The position numbers and the translations under genes were made by a program. A stretch of 64,000 bases of DNA. Origin: Streptomyces monomycini (GTDB taxonomy: Bacteria > Actinomycetota > Actinomycetes > Streptomycetales > Streptomycetaceae). The notes beneath the pieces were generated by a model that ran no database searches, was not told the origin of the DNA, and was given only the letters and a program-made list of their open reading frames with translations. The stretch is from NCBI RefSeq assembly GCF_022271435.1, contig NZ_JAFIQY010000035.1:1-64000 (forward strand), given 5' to 3'. Shown here in pieces: positions 35,648-43,381 of the stretch; the first letter of the stretch is position 1, and every line of letters begins with the position of its first letter.

Positions 35648-36594
35648 GCCGCTCCCGCCTTCTCGCTCTCGCCCAAGTCGGCCGCGCCGATGTCCGCGGG
35701 CCCGTCCGGCACGACCATCGTGCCGATCCCTTCGTCGGTGAAGATCTCCAGCAGGATCGAGTGCTGCACCCGCCCGTCGATGACCCGGGCGGTGTGCACC
35801 CCGTTGCGTACGGCGTGCAGGCAGCCCCGCATCTTCGGCACCATGCCGCTGGCCAGGTCGGGCAGCAGCTTCTCCAGCTCGGTGGCGGTGAGCCGGGAGA
35901 TCACCTCGTCGCTGTGCGGCCAGTCCTCGTACAGGCCCTCCACGTCGGTGAGGACCATCAGCGTCTCGGCGCCGAGGGCCGCGGCCAGGGCCGCCGCGGC
36001 GGTGTCGGCGTTGACGTTGAAGACGCCGGTCCCGTCGCCCTCGTCGGCGCTGCGGGCGACGGAGGAGATGACCGGAATGCGGCCGTCGTCCAGCAGGGCC
36101 CGTACGGCGCCGGGGTCGATCGCGGTGACCTCGCCGACCCGCCCGATGTCCACCAGTTCCCCGTCCACCTCGGCGTAGTGCCGGGTGGCGGACATCAGGT
36201 GGGCGTCCTCGCCGGTCATGCCGACGGCGAGCGGGCCGTGCTGGTTGAGCAGCCCGACCAGTTCGCGCTGCACCTGTCCGGCGAGCACCATCCGTACGAC
36301 GTCCATCGCCTCGGGCGTGGTGACGCGCAGGCCCGCCTTGAACTCCGACTCCAGGCCCAGCCGGTCCAGCTGGGCGCTGATCTGCGGGCCGCCGCCGTGT
36401 ACGACGACCGGCCGCAGCCCGGCGTGCCGCAGGAAGACGACGTCCTGCGCGAAGGCGGCCTTCAGTTCCTCGTCGACCATGGCGTTGCCGCCGAACTTGA
36501 TGACGACGGTCTTGCCGTGATGGCGGGTCAGCCAGGGCAGCGCCTCGATGAGCGTGCGGGCCTTGGGCAGCGCGGTGTGCTTGCGGGTGCTCAT
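35644..36594 (-). CDS. argB: Acetylglutamate kinase
   Basis: The product is 316 aa. VVIKFGGNAM supplies the ATP Lys and glycine loop, LRPVVVHGGGPQISAQLDRL binds acetylglutamate, and TGVFNVNADTAAAALAAALG is the C-terminal nucleotide site. It phosphorylates N-acetylglutamate and is usually the feedback-controlled step. ATGA overlaps occur at both ends, indicating tight coupling within the operon. Confidence 0.96.
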   Translation of the reverse strand: MSTRKHTALPKARTLIEALPWLTRHHGKTVVIKFGGNAMVDEELKAAFAQDVVFLRHAGLRPVVVHGGGPQISAQLDRLGLESEFKAGLRVTTPEAMDVVRMVLAGQVQRELVGLLNQHGPLAVGMTGEDAHLMSATRHYAEVDGELVDIGRVGEVTAIDPGAVRALLDDGRIPVISSVARSADEGDGTGVFNVNADTAAAALAAALGAETLMVLTDVEGLYEDWPHSDEVISRLTATELEKLLPDLASGMVPKMRGCLHAVRNGVHTARVIDGRVQHSILLEIFTDEGIGTMVVPDGPADIGAADLGESEKAGAA

Positions 36595-37745
36595 GAGGAG
36601 TACGCGCTGTTCTCGTGGACGTAATCGGCGGTGAGGTCGTTCGCCCAGATCACCGCGGACTCGGTGCCCGCGCTGAGGTCGGCGGTGATCCGTACCTCCC
36701 GGTAGCGCATGTCGACCAGGTCCCGGTCCTCGCCCACCGAACCGTTCTTGCAGACCCAGACGTCGTTGATGGCGACGTTCAGCCGGTCCGGGTCGAAGAC
36801 GGCGGAGGTGGTGCCGATGGCGGACAGTACCCGCCCCCAGTTCGGGTCCTCACCATGAATGGCGCACTTCAGCAGGTTGTTCCGGGCGATGGACCGGCCC
36901 ACCTCGACCGCGTCGTCCTCGCTCGCCGCGCCGACGACCTCGATGCGGATGTCCTTGCTGGCGCCCTCCGCGTCCCCGATGAGCTGCCGCGCGAGGTCGT
37001 CGCAGACCGTGCGGACCGCGTCGGCGAACGCGTCGTACTCCGGAACCACCCCGGACGCCCCCGAGGCCAGCAGCAGCACCGTGTCGTTCGTGGACATGCA
37101 GCCGTCGGAGTCGACCCGGTCGAAGGTGGTGCGGGTCGCGTCGCGCAGCGCCCGGTCCAGGACCGGCGGCTCCAGGTCCGCGTCGGTGGTCAGCACGACG
37201 AGCATGGTGGCCAGGCCCGGCGCGAGCATGCCCGCGCCCTTGGCCATCCCGCCGACCGTCCAGCCGTCCCCGCCGGCCACGGCGGTCTTGTGCACACTGT
37301 CGGTCGTCTTGATCGCGATGGCCGCCTTCTCCCCGCCGTGCACGCTCAGGTCGACGGCGGCCTTCTCGATCCCCGGCAGCAGCTTGTCCATCGGCAGCCG
37401 TACGCCGATCAGACCGGTCGAGGCGATGGCGACCTCGCCCGCGCTGTGCCCCTTGAGGACCTCGGCGGCCTTCTCCGCGGTGGCGTGGGTGTCCTGGAAG
37501 CCACCGGGACCGGTACAGGCGTTGGCCCCGCCGGAATTCAGCACGACGGCCGAGACCCGGCCGCTCTTGAGGACCTGCTCCGACCAGAGAACCGGGGCGG
37601 CCTTGACGCGGTTGGCGGTGAAGACGCCGGCGGCGGCCAGTCGCGGACCGTTGTTCACCACCAGGGCGAGGTCCGGGTTCCCGTTCTCCTTGATCCCGGC
37701 GGCGATGCCCGCCGCCGAGAAACCCTTGGCTGCCGTGACGCTCAC
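36591..37745 (-). CDS. argJ: Bifunctional ornithine acetyltransferase/N-acetylglutamate synthase
   Basis: The product is 384 aa, GTG start (VSVTAAKGFSAAGIAAGIK). The self-cleavage region reads MAKGAGMLAPGLATMLVVLT. Cleavage before the Thr of ATML gives alpha and beta chains and makes that Thr the nucleophile. It recycles the acetyl group from acetylornithine to glutamate. The start overlaps the argC stop (GTGA). Confidence 0.96.
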   Translation of the reverse strand: MSVTAAKGFSAAGIAAGIKENGNPDLALVVNNGPRLAAAGVFTANRVKAAPVLWSEQVLKSGRVSAVVLNSGGANACTGPGGFQDTHATAEKAAEVLKGHSAGEVAIASTGLIGVRLPMDKLLPGIEKAAVDLSVHGGEKAAIAIKTTDSVHKTAVAGGDGWTVGGMAKGAGMLAPGLATMLVVLTTDADLEPPVLDRALRDATRTTFDRVDSDGCMSTNDTVLLLASGASGVVPEYDAFADAVRTVCDDLARQLIGDAEGASKDIRIEVVGAASEDDAVEVGRSIARNNLLKCAIHGEDPNWGRVLSAIGTTSAVFDPDRLNVAINDVWVCKNGSVGEDRDLVDMRYREVRITADLSAGTESAVIWANDLTADYVHENSAYSS

Positions 37746-38770
37746 GGTGCGACTCCGATCGTAGAGAGCCCGGTGGCCTCGTCGAGGCCCAGGGCGATGT
37801 TCATGCTCTGCACCGCGCCGCCGGCGGTGCCCTTCGTCAGGTTGTCGATGGCGCTGACCACGACGATCCGGCCGGCCGCCGCGTCGAGCGCGACCTGCAC
37901 CAGCGCGGTGTTCGACCCGTACACGGCCGCGGTGGACGGCCACTGCCCCTCCGGGAGCAGCTGGACGAACGGTTCGTCCCCCAGCGCCTTCTCGTACGCG
38001 GCCCGCAGGTCGGCGCCGTCCACGCCGGGCCGGGCCTTGGCGGAGCAGGTGGCGAGGATGCCGCGGGACATGGGCGCGAGGGTCGGTGTGAAGGAGACGG
38101 TGACCGGCTCCCCCGCCGCGGCGCCCAGATTCTGCGCCATCTCCGGCGTGTGCCGGTGCACCCCGCCCACGCCGTACGGACTCATCGAGCCCATCACCTC
38201 GCTGCCCAGCAGGTGCGGCTTGGGCGCCTTGCCCGCGCCGGAGGCACCCGAGGCGGCGACCACGACGGCCTCCGGCTCGGCGAGCCCCGCCGCGTACGCG
38301 GGGAAGAGGGCCAGCGAGACGGCCGTCGGGTAGCAGCCCGGCACCGCGATGCGCCGCGCCCCGCGCAGCGCCTCCCGCGCGCCCGGCAGCTCGGGGAGAC
38401 CGTACGGCCAGGTGCCGGCGTGCGGCGAACCGTAGAACTTCTCCCAGTCACCGGCGTCCGCCAGCCGGAAGTCCGCGCCGCAGTCCACGACGAGCACCTC
38501 GGGCCCCAGCGCCTCGGCCACCGCGGCGGACTGCCCGTGCGGCAGCGCCAGAAAGACGACGTCGTGCCCGGCCAGCGCCTCGGCCGTGGTGGCCACCAGC
38601 TCCCGCCCGGCCAACGGCACCAGGTGCGGCTGCACCGCTCCGAGGCGCTGCCCGGCGTTGCCGTGCGCGGTCACCGCGCCGATCTCGACCTCCGGATGCC
38701 CCAGAAGCAGCCGCAGAACCTCTCCCCCGGCATAGCCACTCGCTCCGGCCACTGCTGCTCGTACTGGCAT
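37742..38770 (-). CDS. argC: N-acetyl-gamma-glutamyl-phosphate reductase
   Basis: The product is 342 aa. The Rossmann start is RAAVAGASGYAGGEVLRLLL. The catalytic Cys lies in RIAVPGCYPTAVSL. It is the first gene of argCJBDR. GGAGGAGG precedes the ATG, and part of it can pair with a nearby CCTCC. ArgR-box-like DNA lies just upstream, and the Tn7-like element ends 81 bp from the start codon. Confidence 0.97.
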   Translation of the reverse strand: MPVRAAVAGASGYAGGEVLRLLLGHPEVEIGAVTAHGNAGQRLGAVQPHLVPLAGRELVATTAEALAGHDVVFLALPHGQSAAVAEALGPEVLVVDCGADFRLADAGDWEKFYGSPHAGTWPYGLPELPGAREALRGARRIAVPGCYPTAVSLALFPAYAAGLAEPEAVVVAASGASGAGKAPKPHLLGSEVMGSMSPYGVGGVHRHTPEMAQNLGAAAGEPVTVSFTPTLAPMSRGILATCSAKARPGVDGADLRAAYEKALGDEPFVQLLPEGQWPSTAAVYGSNTALVQVALDAAAGRIVVVSAIDNLTKGTAGGAVQSMNIALGLDEATGLSTIGVAP

Positions 38771-38789
38771 GGATCCTCCTCCTTGGAGG

Positions 38790-38826
38790 CATGACTATAC
38801 GGATAGCGGCAGGTTTATGCAATGGC
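38790..38826 (-). promoter_or_regulatory. Probable paired ArgR boxes in front of argC
   Basis: The A/T-rich stretch contains CATGACTATACGGATAG and AGGTTTATGCAATGG, resembling two ARG-box sites in tandem, 20-56 bp upstream of the argC ATG. Streptomyces argC promoters are known ArgR targets. Confidence 0.6.
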
Positions 38827-38846
38827 GGGTGGGGAGGGGCCGGTGC

Positions 38847-38851
38847 GCCTG
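38847..38851. repeat. Left target-site duplication GCCTG of the Tn7-like element
   Basis: GCCTG stands immediately before the TGT end and is repeated immediately after the ACA end at 45347-45351. A 5-bp duplication is what TnsB-type transposases produce. Confidence 0.9.
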
Positions 38852-38898
38852 TGTGACTGCGACTTTTAGTTGGCGGATGAGAGTTTTAGTTGGCGGAT
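38852..38898. repeat. Left end with two transposase-binding sites
   Basis: Two identical 15-mers TTTTAGTTGGCGGAT lie at 38864-38878 and 38884-38898, 20 bp apart centre to centre. The outermost is 12 bp inside the TGT terminus. They match the inverted sites at the right end. Confidence 0.85.
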
Positions 38899-38925
38899 CT
38901 TGGTCTCGTAACGCTGCGTTGTGAT

Positions 38926-38941
38926 CAGTTCCGAAGAACTG
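38926..38941. promoter_or_regulatory. Inverted repeat upstream of tnsA
   Basis: CAGTTC-CGAA-GAACTG is a perfect palindrome between the left-end sites and the tnsA start. It could be an operator controlling transposase expression. No repressor gene is present in the element. Confidence 0.35.
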
Positions 38942-38977
38942 CCTCCTTCATCGACCGAGTAGTGGTGCCGTGAGTGG

Positions 38978-39799
38978 GTGGGCAAGGTAACGCGGGCGAA
39001 GATCCCGTCGGATTCAAGTCATCTGGACCAACTTGTCACGGCGTACGCCGGGGACGCCGGGCTGCGGGATCGGCTGAGACTTGGGGACGACTGGGTACGT
39101 CGGTGGAGTTCGACATGGCATGTGGGCAATGGCAAGGTCTGCTGGCCGATCCGGGACATGGCTCACGTACCGGTGCTGTCGTCCCGCCCGATGCGGGGGT
39201 TCACGTGGCGGGCGAAGCAGCGGCATCGCCCCGGGCTTGAGGTGATGGCCTCCACGGGCAGGAAGCACGGCTTCGAGTCGTTGGAGGAAATGCGTCTGCT
39301 GGTCGCGCTGGACTTCTTGAGGGCATCGGAGGTGCTGTCGCAGCCGTTCCGGCTGGACTTCGAGCATGTGGGCGGGCATGCCTGGCACATCCCGGACTTT
39401 CTGGCCGTGATCGGCGGCGGGATGTGGTTGCTGGACGTCCGCCCGATGGAGCTGATCAAGGAAGAGGACGCGTTGAAGTTCGCGGCGGCCAGGGAAGTGG
39501 CGGCCGCCTGCAGCTGGCGGTACTCGGTGGTCGTGGGCTGGCGCCAGCATGTCTGGAGCGTCCTTGATCATCTGTCCTCGCGCCGTCGGCCGGCGAGGGA
39601 CCTGCTCGGCATGCGGCACCAGCTGCTCTCCGCCATCGGCGGGCAGCAAGGACGGGTGATGACGTTCTCCGAGCTGGCGGGCGCGACCAGCGTGCCTTCC
39701 GTTGGCCGGGCGAACATCGTCCGGCTGCTCTGGCAACGCGAGCTAGGTGTTGACCTGGGCAGTCCCTTGCGCGACAACTCGCTGATCTGGGCGGCGTGA
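38978..39799 (+). CDS. tnsA: TnsA-like transposase endonuclease subunit
   Basis: The product is 273 aa, GTG start (VGKVTRAKIPSDSS) without a clear SD. The restriction-endonuclease-like core runs from FESLEEMRLLVALDF (Glu at ~100-104) through WHIPDFLAVIGGG (Asp140) to WLLDVRPMELIKEED. The Lys expected at the end of the PD-(D/E)xK motif is Arg here (residue ~155). TnsA cuts the 5' strands of the transposon, allowing cut-and-paste movement. Its stop overlaps the tnsB start (TGATG). Confidence 0.82.
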   Translation: MGKVTRAKIPSDSSHLDQLVTAYAGDAGLRDRLRLGDDWVRRWSSTWHVGNGKVCWPIRDMAHVPVLSSRPMRGFTWRAKQRHRPGLEVMASTGRKHGFESLEEMRLLVALDFLRASEVLSQPFRLDFEHVGGHAWHIPDFLAVIGGGMWLLDVRPMELIKEEDALKFAAAREVAAACSWRYSVVVGWRQHVWSVLDHLSSRRRPARDLLGMRHQLLSAIGGQQGRVMTFSELAGATSVPSVGRANIVRLLWQRELGVDLGSPLRDNSLIWAA

Positions 39800-42087
39800 T
39801 GGCAGCGAGGGGGTTCTTGCAGATCGCGCCGGGCAGGCGGGTCACGCTCAACGGCGTCGAGTGGACGATCGAAGACGTCCATGGTCAGTTCGGTCGGCTC
39901 GTCCTCGTGGATGACGACGGCCGCACGGAGACCCGCTCGTTCCGCTGGCTCCTCAACCACCCCGACCTGCGGCTCCTGCCGACGGTCGAAGAATCGGGTC
40001 GCCCGTCGCCGGTCGCCCGACAGCCGAGGACACGGGCCGACCTGACCGAGGACCAGCTGGAGCGGGCCCGGTTGAGGGCTGCGCACGTGCTGGAGGCCGA
40101 GACGGGATTCCGAGAAGGCCACCCGGCTCGGGCGATGCCGGGTGAGCCCCGGCCGGCCTACGACCCGGACCGCACGACGCTGACGCAACGCCGTCACGCG
40201 AAGGCTGCGGAGACGAAGGCGATGCCCCGTCCGGAGGCGGTCCGGCTTGGCCTGCAGCACCTCAGCTACCGAACCCTGGAGCGCCTGTCGGCACTTTCGG
40301 GCGACAGTCTCCTGCTGGCCTGCGCGGACGGGCGCTGGACACGGCGACGCAGCGGGCACCGCAGCATCACCGAGGAGATCCGCGAGGCGATCTTCGCCGT
40401 CAAGGCCGAGTGTGGTGAACGCGCCCGCTTGAGCATGTCCGCCAAGCACCGGTTGATGCACCAGTACATGAGCGAGCGGTTTCCTACTTTTCCCACCAAG
40501 AAGATCCCTTCCCGTTCGACGCTCGATCACGTCTGGAAGGAGTGGTTCGGGCCCGGCGGAGCCCGGCCGCGTTACGAACGGACGGCCGAGGCAGCTGCGG
40601 AGGCCGGAGTCTCCGGCCGGATGGTGGTCCACCGGCCGGGCCAGGTGCTGGTGCTGGACTCGACCCCGATGCCGGTGAAACTGCGGGAGACCGTGTTCGG
40701 CGACGCGGTCACGGCGACGCTGACCCTCGCGCTCGACCTCTACACGCACGGGCTGCCGGCCTTCCGGCTCACGCTGCAATCCGACACCTCGGTCGACATC
40801 GCGATGCTGCTGCGGGACGTGATGCTGCCGTTTCCGATGCGGGACGGCTGGGGCGAGGACATGGAGTGGCCCTATGCCGGGGTTCCGGCCGACGTGATCG
40901 CCGAGTTCACTGGGCACCGGGTCGCCGCTCTGCCGTTCTTCGCCCCGGAGACGGTCACCACCGACCACGGCGGCCCCTACAAGAACCACGACTTGGTGGA
41001 GGCCGAGCGGGAGATCGGCTGCCGGATCCTGCCCGCCCGCGTCCTGCGTCAGACCGACAAATTCGCTGTCGAGCGCCAGTTCCTCACCGTCCAGACCATG
41101 CTCTTCGAGCACCTGCTGGGCTTCACCGGCGGCGACGTCTCGGACCGCGGGGCTGACCCGGAACGCGATGCGAGCCTCACGCTCGCCCAGGCCGAGCACA
41201 TCATCGCGACCTGGATCGTCCAGATCTGGCAGAACCGCAAACTAGGCGAATACGCCCCGAGTTGGGCGCCGGGTGAGGACCACAGTCCCAACACCCTGTT
41301 CGCCGCGGCGATGGAACAGGGTGGCTTCGACCTGGACTTCCCCGAACCGAGCTTCTATTACAAGGTCCTGCGCAAGCACCACGTGAAGATCCATCCGCGA
41401 CGCGGAGTGAAGATCCTCGGGCTTTGGTATCACCATCCTGTCCTCGACGAGCCGCGCTTCCAACAGCCCTCCGCCCGAGGCGGCAAGCACGCGCGCCAGT
41501 GGGTGGTCCGCAGCGACCGAAGGGACCGCCGGCAGGTGTTCCTCCAGGACGACGCCGACCATGAGACCTGGCACATCCTGCGCTGGCGAGGGCTGCCGCC
41601 CGAAGGCGAGATCCCCGCCTTCTCGGACAAGACCGCCGGCGCCCTTCTGGCACACGTGAAAGCCAACAACATCAGGATCCACTCCGAGAGCGAGCTCTTG
41701 GAACATCTGCTCGGGATCCTCGGCTCGGTCACCCCCGTCGACCAATGGCCCAGCCAGGCCAAGAAGAAGGCCGGGAAGAAGCAGCGCGTCGCCCAGGCCC
41801 GCGAGATCACCCGCGCACAGGCTGCGGCCGCCGACCGTCCCTCCATACCGGCCCCCGCAGACGAGCCGACTCCGGCCGAGATGCCCGCGGCCTGGGCCGA
41901 GCACGCTCGCACGATCGACCGCGCGGTCGACACCGACCGTCGCCGGCGACGCGAAGAAGCACTCGCCGGAACCAGACCCGTCGCCCGGCCGACGCTGCAC
42001 GAGGCACTGAGCCGGCGGCCCATGTTCCTGCTCCCGCCCCGCGACGGCTCAGAAGCCGACAGGGCTGCCCGGGAGGAAGAGGCGTGA
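39799..42087 (+). CDS. tnsB: TnsB-like DDE transposase
   Basis: The product is 762 aa from ATG 39799 (GTG 39796 is an alternative). An N-terminal DNA-binding region with HTH-like segments precedes an rve/DDE core: Asp287 in VLVLDSTPMPVK, Asp389 in VTTDHGGPYK and Glu425 in KFAVERQFL, giving a D-x35-E spacing. A beta-barrel Mu-C-like domain follows. The last ~100 residues are Lys/Arg/Ala/Pro-rich and probably contact TnsC. It cuts and joins the 3' ends and binds the TTGGCGGAT sites. Its stop overlaps the tnsC GTG. Confidence 0.9.
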   Translation: MAARGFLQIAPGRRVTLNGVEWTIEDVHGQFGRLVLVDDDGRTETRSFRWLLNHPDLRLLPTVEESGRPSPVARQPRTRADLTEDQLERARLRAAHVLEAETGFREGHPARAMPGEPRPAYDPDRTTLTQRRHAKAAETKAMPRPEAVRLGLQHLSYRTLERLSALSGDSLLLACADGRWTRRRSGHRSITEEIREAIFAVKAECGERARLSMSAKHRLMHQYMSERFPTFPTKKIPSRSTLDHVWKEWFGPGGARPRYERTAEAAAEAGVSGRMVVHRPGQVLVLDSTPMPVKLRETVFGDAVTATLTLALDLYTHGLPAFRLTLQSDTSVDIAMLLRDVMLPFPMRDGWGEDMEWPYAGVPADVIAEFTGHRVAALPFFAPETVTTDHGGPYKNHDLVEAEREIGCRILPARVLRQTDKFAVERQFLTVQTMLFEHLLGFTGGDVSDRGADPERDASLTLAQAEHIIATWIVQIWQNRKLGEYAPSWAPGEDHSPNTLFAAAMEQGGFDLDFPEPSFYYKVLRKHHVKIHPRRGVKILGLWYHHPVLDEPRFQQPSARGGKHARQWVVRSDRRDRRQVFLQDDADHETWHILRWRGLPPEGEIPAFSDKTAGALLAHVKANNIRIHSESELLEHLLGILGSVTPVDQWPSQAKKKAGKKQRVAQAREITRAQAAAADRPSIPAPADEPTPAEMPAAWAEHARTIDRAVDTDRRRRREEALAGTRPVARPTLHEALSRRPMFLLPPRDGSEADRAAREEEA

Positions 42088-43370
42088 CCCGAGCACTCTC
42101 GCACGACGATCCGCTGGAGGGCCTGCCCCCACGAGCCAAGATCGCCGAGTTGATCCTGGGCGGCCATCCGCCCCGCGACACCTACGTCGGCTGGCAGCAC
42201 TACCGCACCCACTGCGGCCTGCTTGTCCCCGCCCCGGTGATCTCGCTGCAGCAGTGGGGGATGATCCCCGAGAGCCGCCGCGCCGACTACGACCTCTACC
42301 GGCAGTTGACGAACGCGAATCTCCCGCTGCAGGACACGCCCATGCACGACAAGGTCGGCAAGCTGATACGGCGCCGGTTGCGCGGCAACACGATGAAGCA
42401 GGACGCTCCGACGCGCGCCGGCGTCATGGTCAGCGGCTGGGGCAACTACGGCAAGACCGCGTCTGTCTGCTCCGCTGGGGCCGTCTTCGAAGACCAGTGG
42501 CTGGAACTGCACAGCTATCTCAACCCCGGGTCCCTGCCGGGAACGCGTGATCTCCACGCGCCGGTCGTCTATGTCTCGACTCCCGTGACAGCGACCCCGA
42601 AGAGCCTTTGCGCGTCGATCCTGGGCTTCTTCCGCGCCCCGACCCGCAAGACGGCCACGCTGCCGGAACTGGTCCGGCAAGTCGCCGACTCCCTCCACGA
42701 CCATGGCGTCAAAGCGCTGATCCTGGACGACATCAGCCGACTGCGGATGCACAGAGCCGACGACCAGGATGTCCTCGACCTGATGCGGGCCTTTATGAGT
42801 CTGGACGTCACCCTGATCCTGACCGGCGTCAACATCTCCGGCATCGGGCTGCTGCGCGAGGCCACATGGAACAAGAAGACCCGGCAGTGGGAGATGCCAC
42901 CGCTGGAGTCGACCCGCATCCACGGTTTGGAGATCACCCAGACCGAGCACCGCTTCGAGCTCATCGAGCTCGACCGCTTCCGCTACACCACCACGAAGCA
43001 GATCCATGCCTTCGTCGACCACCTGGAAGGAATCGAGCAGCATCTGCGGCTGCTGAACGCGAAGGAGGGCATGCTCACCGGCGGCACCATGCCTGAGTAC
43101 TTGATGCGTCGCACCGGCGGCGTCGTCGGTCTGCTGGGGCGCCTGCTTGAGGACGGCGCCCAAGAGGCCATGGAATCCGGGAAGGAACTGCTCGACGAGA
43201 GCCTGCTGGACGAGATCGTGCTCCGACGCGACGAGCCCGAGCAGCCGCCGGACGAGCCCGTGATCCCGGCCGACCCGCCGACCGCCGGCAGAAAGACCCC
43301 GCAGGCGAAACGGCCCCGGAATACCGTTTTCGATGACCACGGCCCGGCGGCCGCTGGCACCGGGAGCTGA
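42084..43370 (+). CDS. tnsC: TnsC-like AAA+ ATPase regulator
   Basis: The product is 428 aa, GTG start after GGAGG and overlapping the tnsB stop (GTGA). Walker A lies at ~residues 115-127 (VMVSGWGNYGKTASV), Walker B at VKALILDDISRL, and sensor 1 near LILTGVNISG. It links the TniQ-marked target to the TnsA-TnsB transposase in an ATP-dependent way. The C-terminal ~50 residues are Pro/Glu-rich. Confidence 0.85.
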   Translation: MTRALSHDDPLEGLPPRAKIAELILGGHPPRDTYVGWQHYRTHCGLLVPAPVISLQQWGMIPESRRADYDLYRQLTNANLPLQDTPMHDKVGKLIRRRLRGNTMKQDAPTRAGVMVSGWGNYGKTASVCSAGAVFEDQWLELHSYLNPGSLPGTRDLHAPVVYVSTPVTATPKSLCASILGFFRAPTRKTATLPELVRQVADSLHDHGVKALILDDISRLRMHRADDQDVLDLMRAFMSLDVTLILTGVNISGIGLLREATWNKKTRQWEMPPLESTRIHGLEITQTEHRFELIELDRFRYTTTKQIHAFVDHLEGIEQHLRLLNAKEGMLTGGTMPEYLMRRTGGVVGLLGRLLEDGAQEAMESGKELLDESLLDEIVLRRDEPEQPPDEPVIPADPPTAGRKTPQAKRPRNTVFDDHGPAAAGTGS

Positions 43371-43381
43371 TAGAGCAACTC

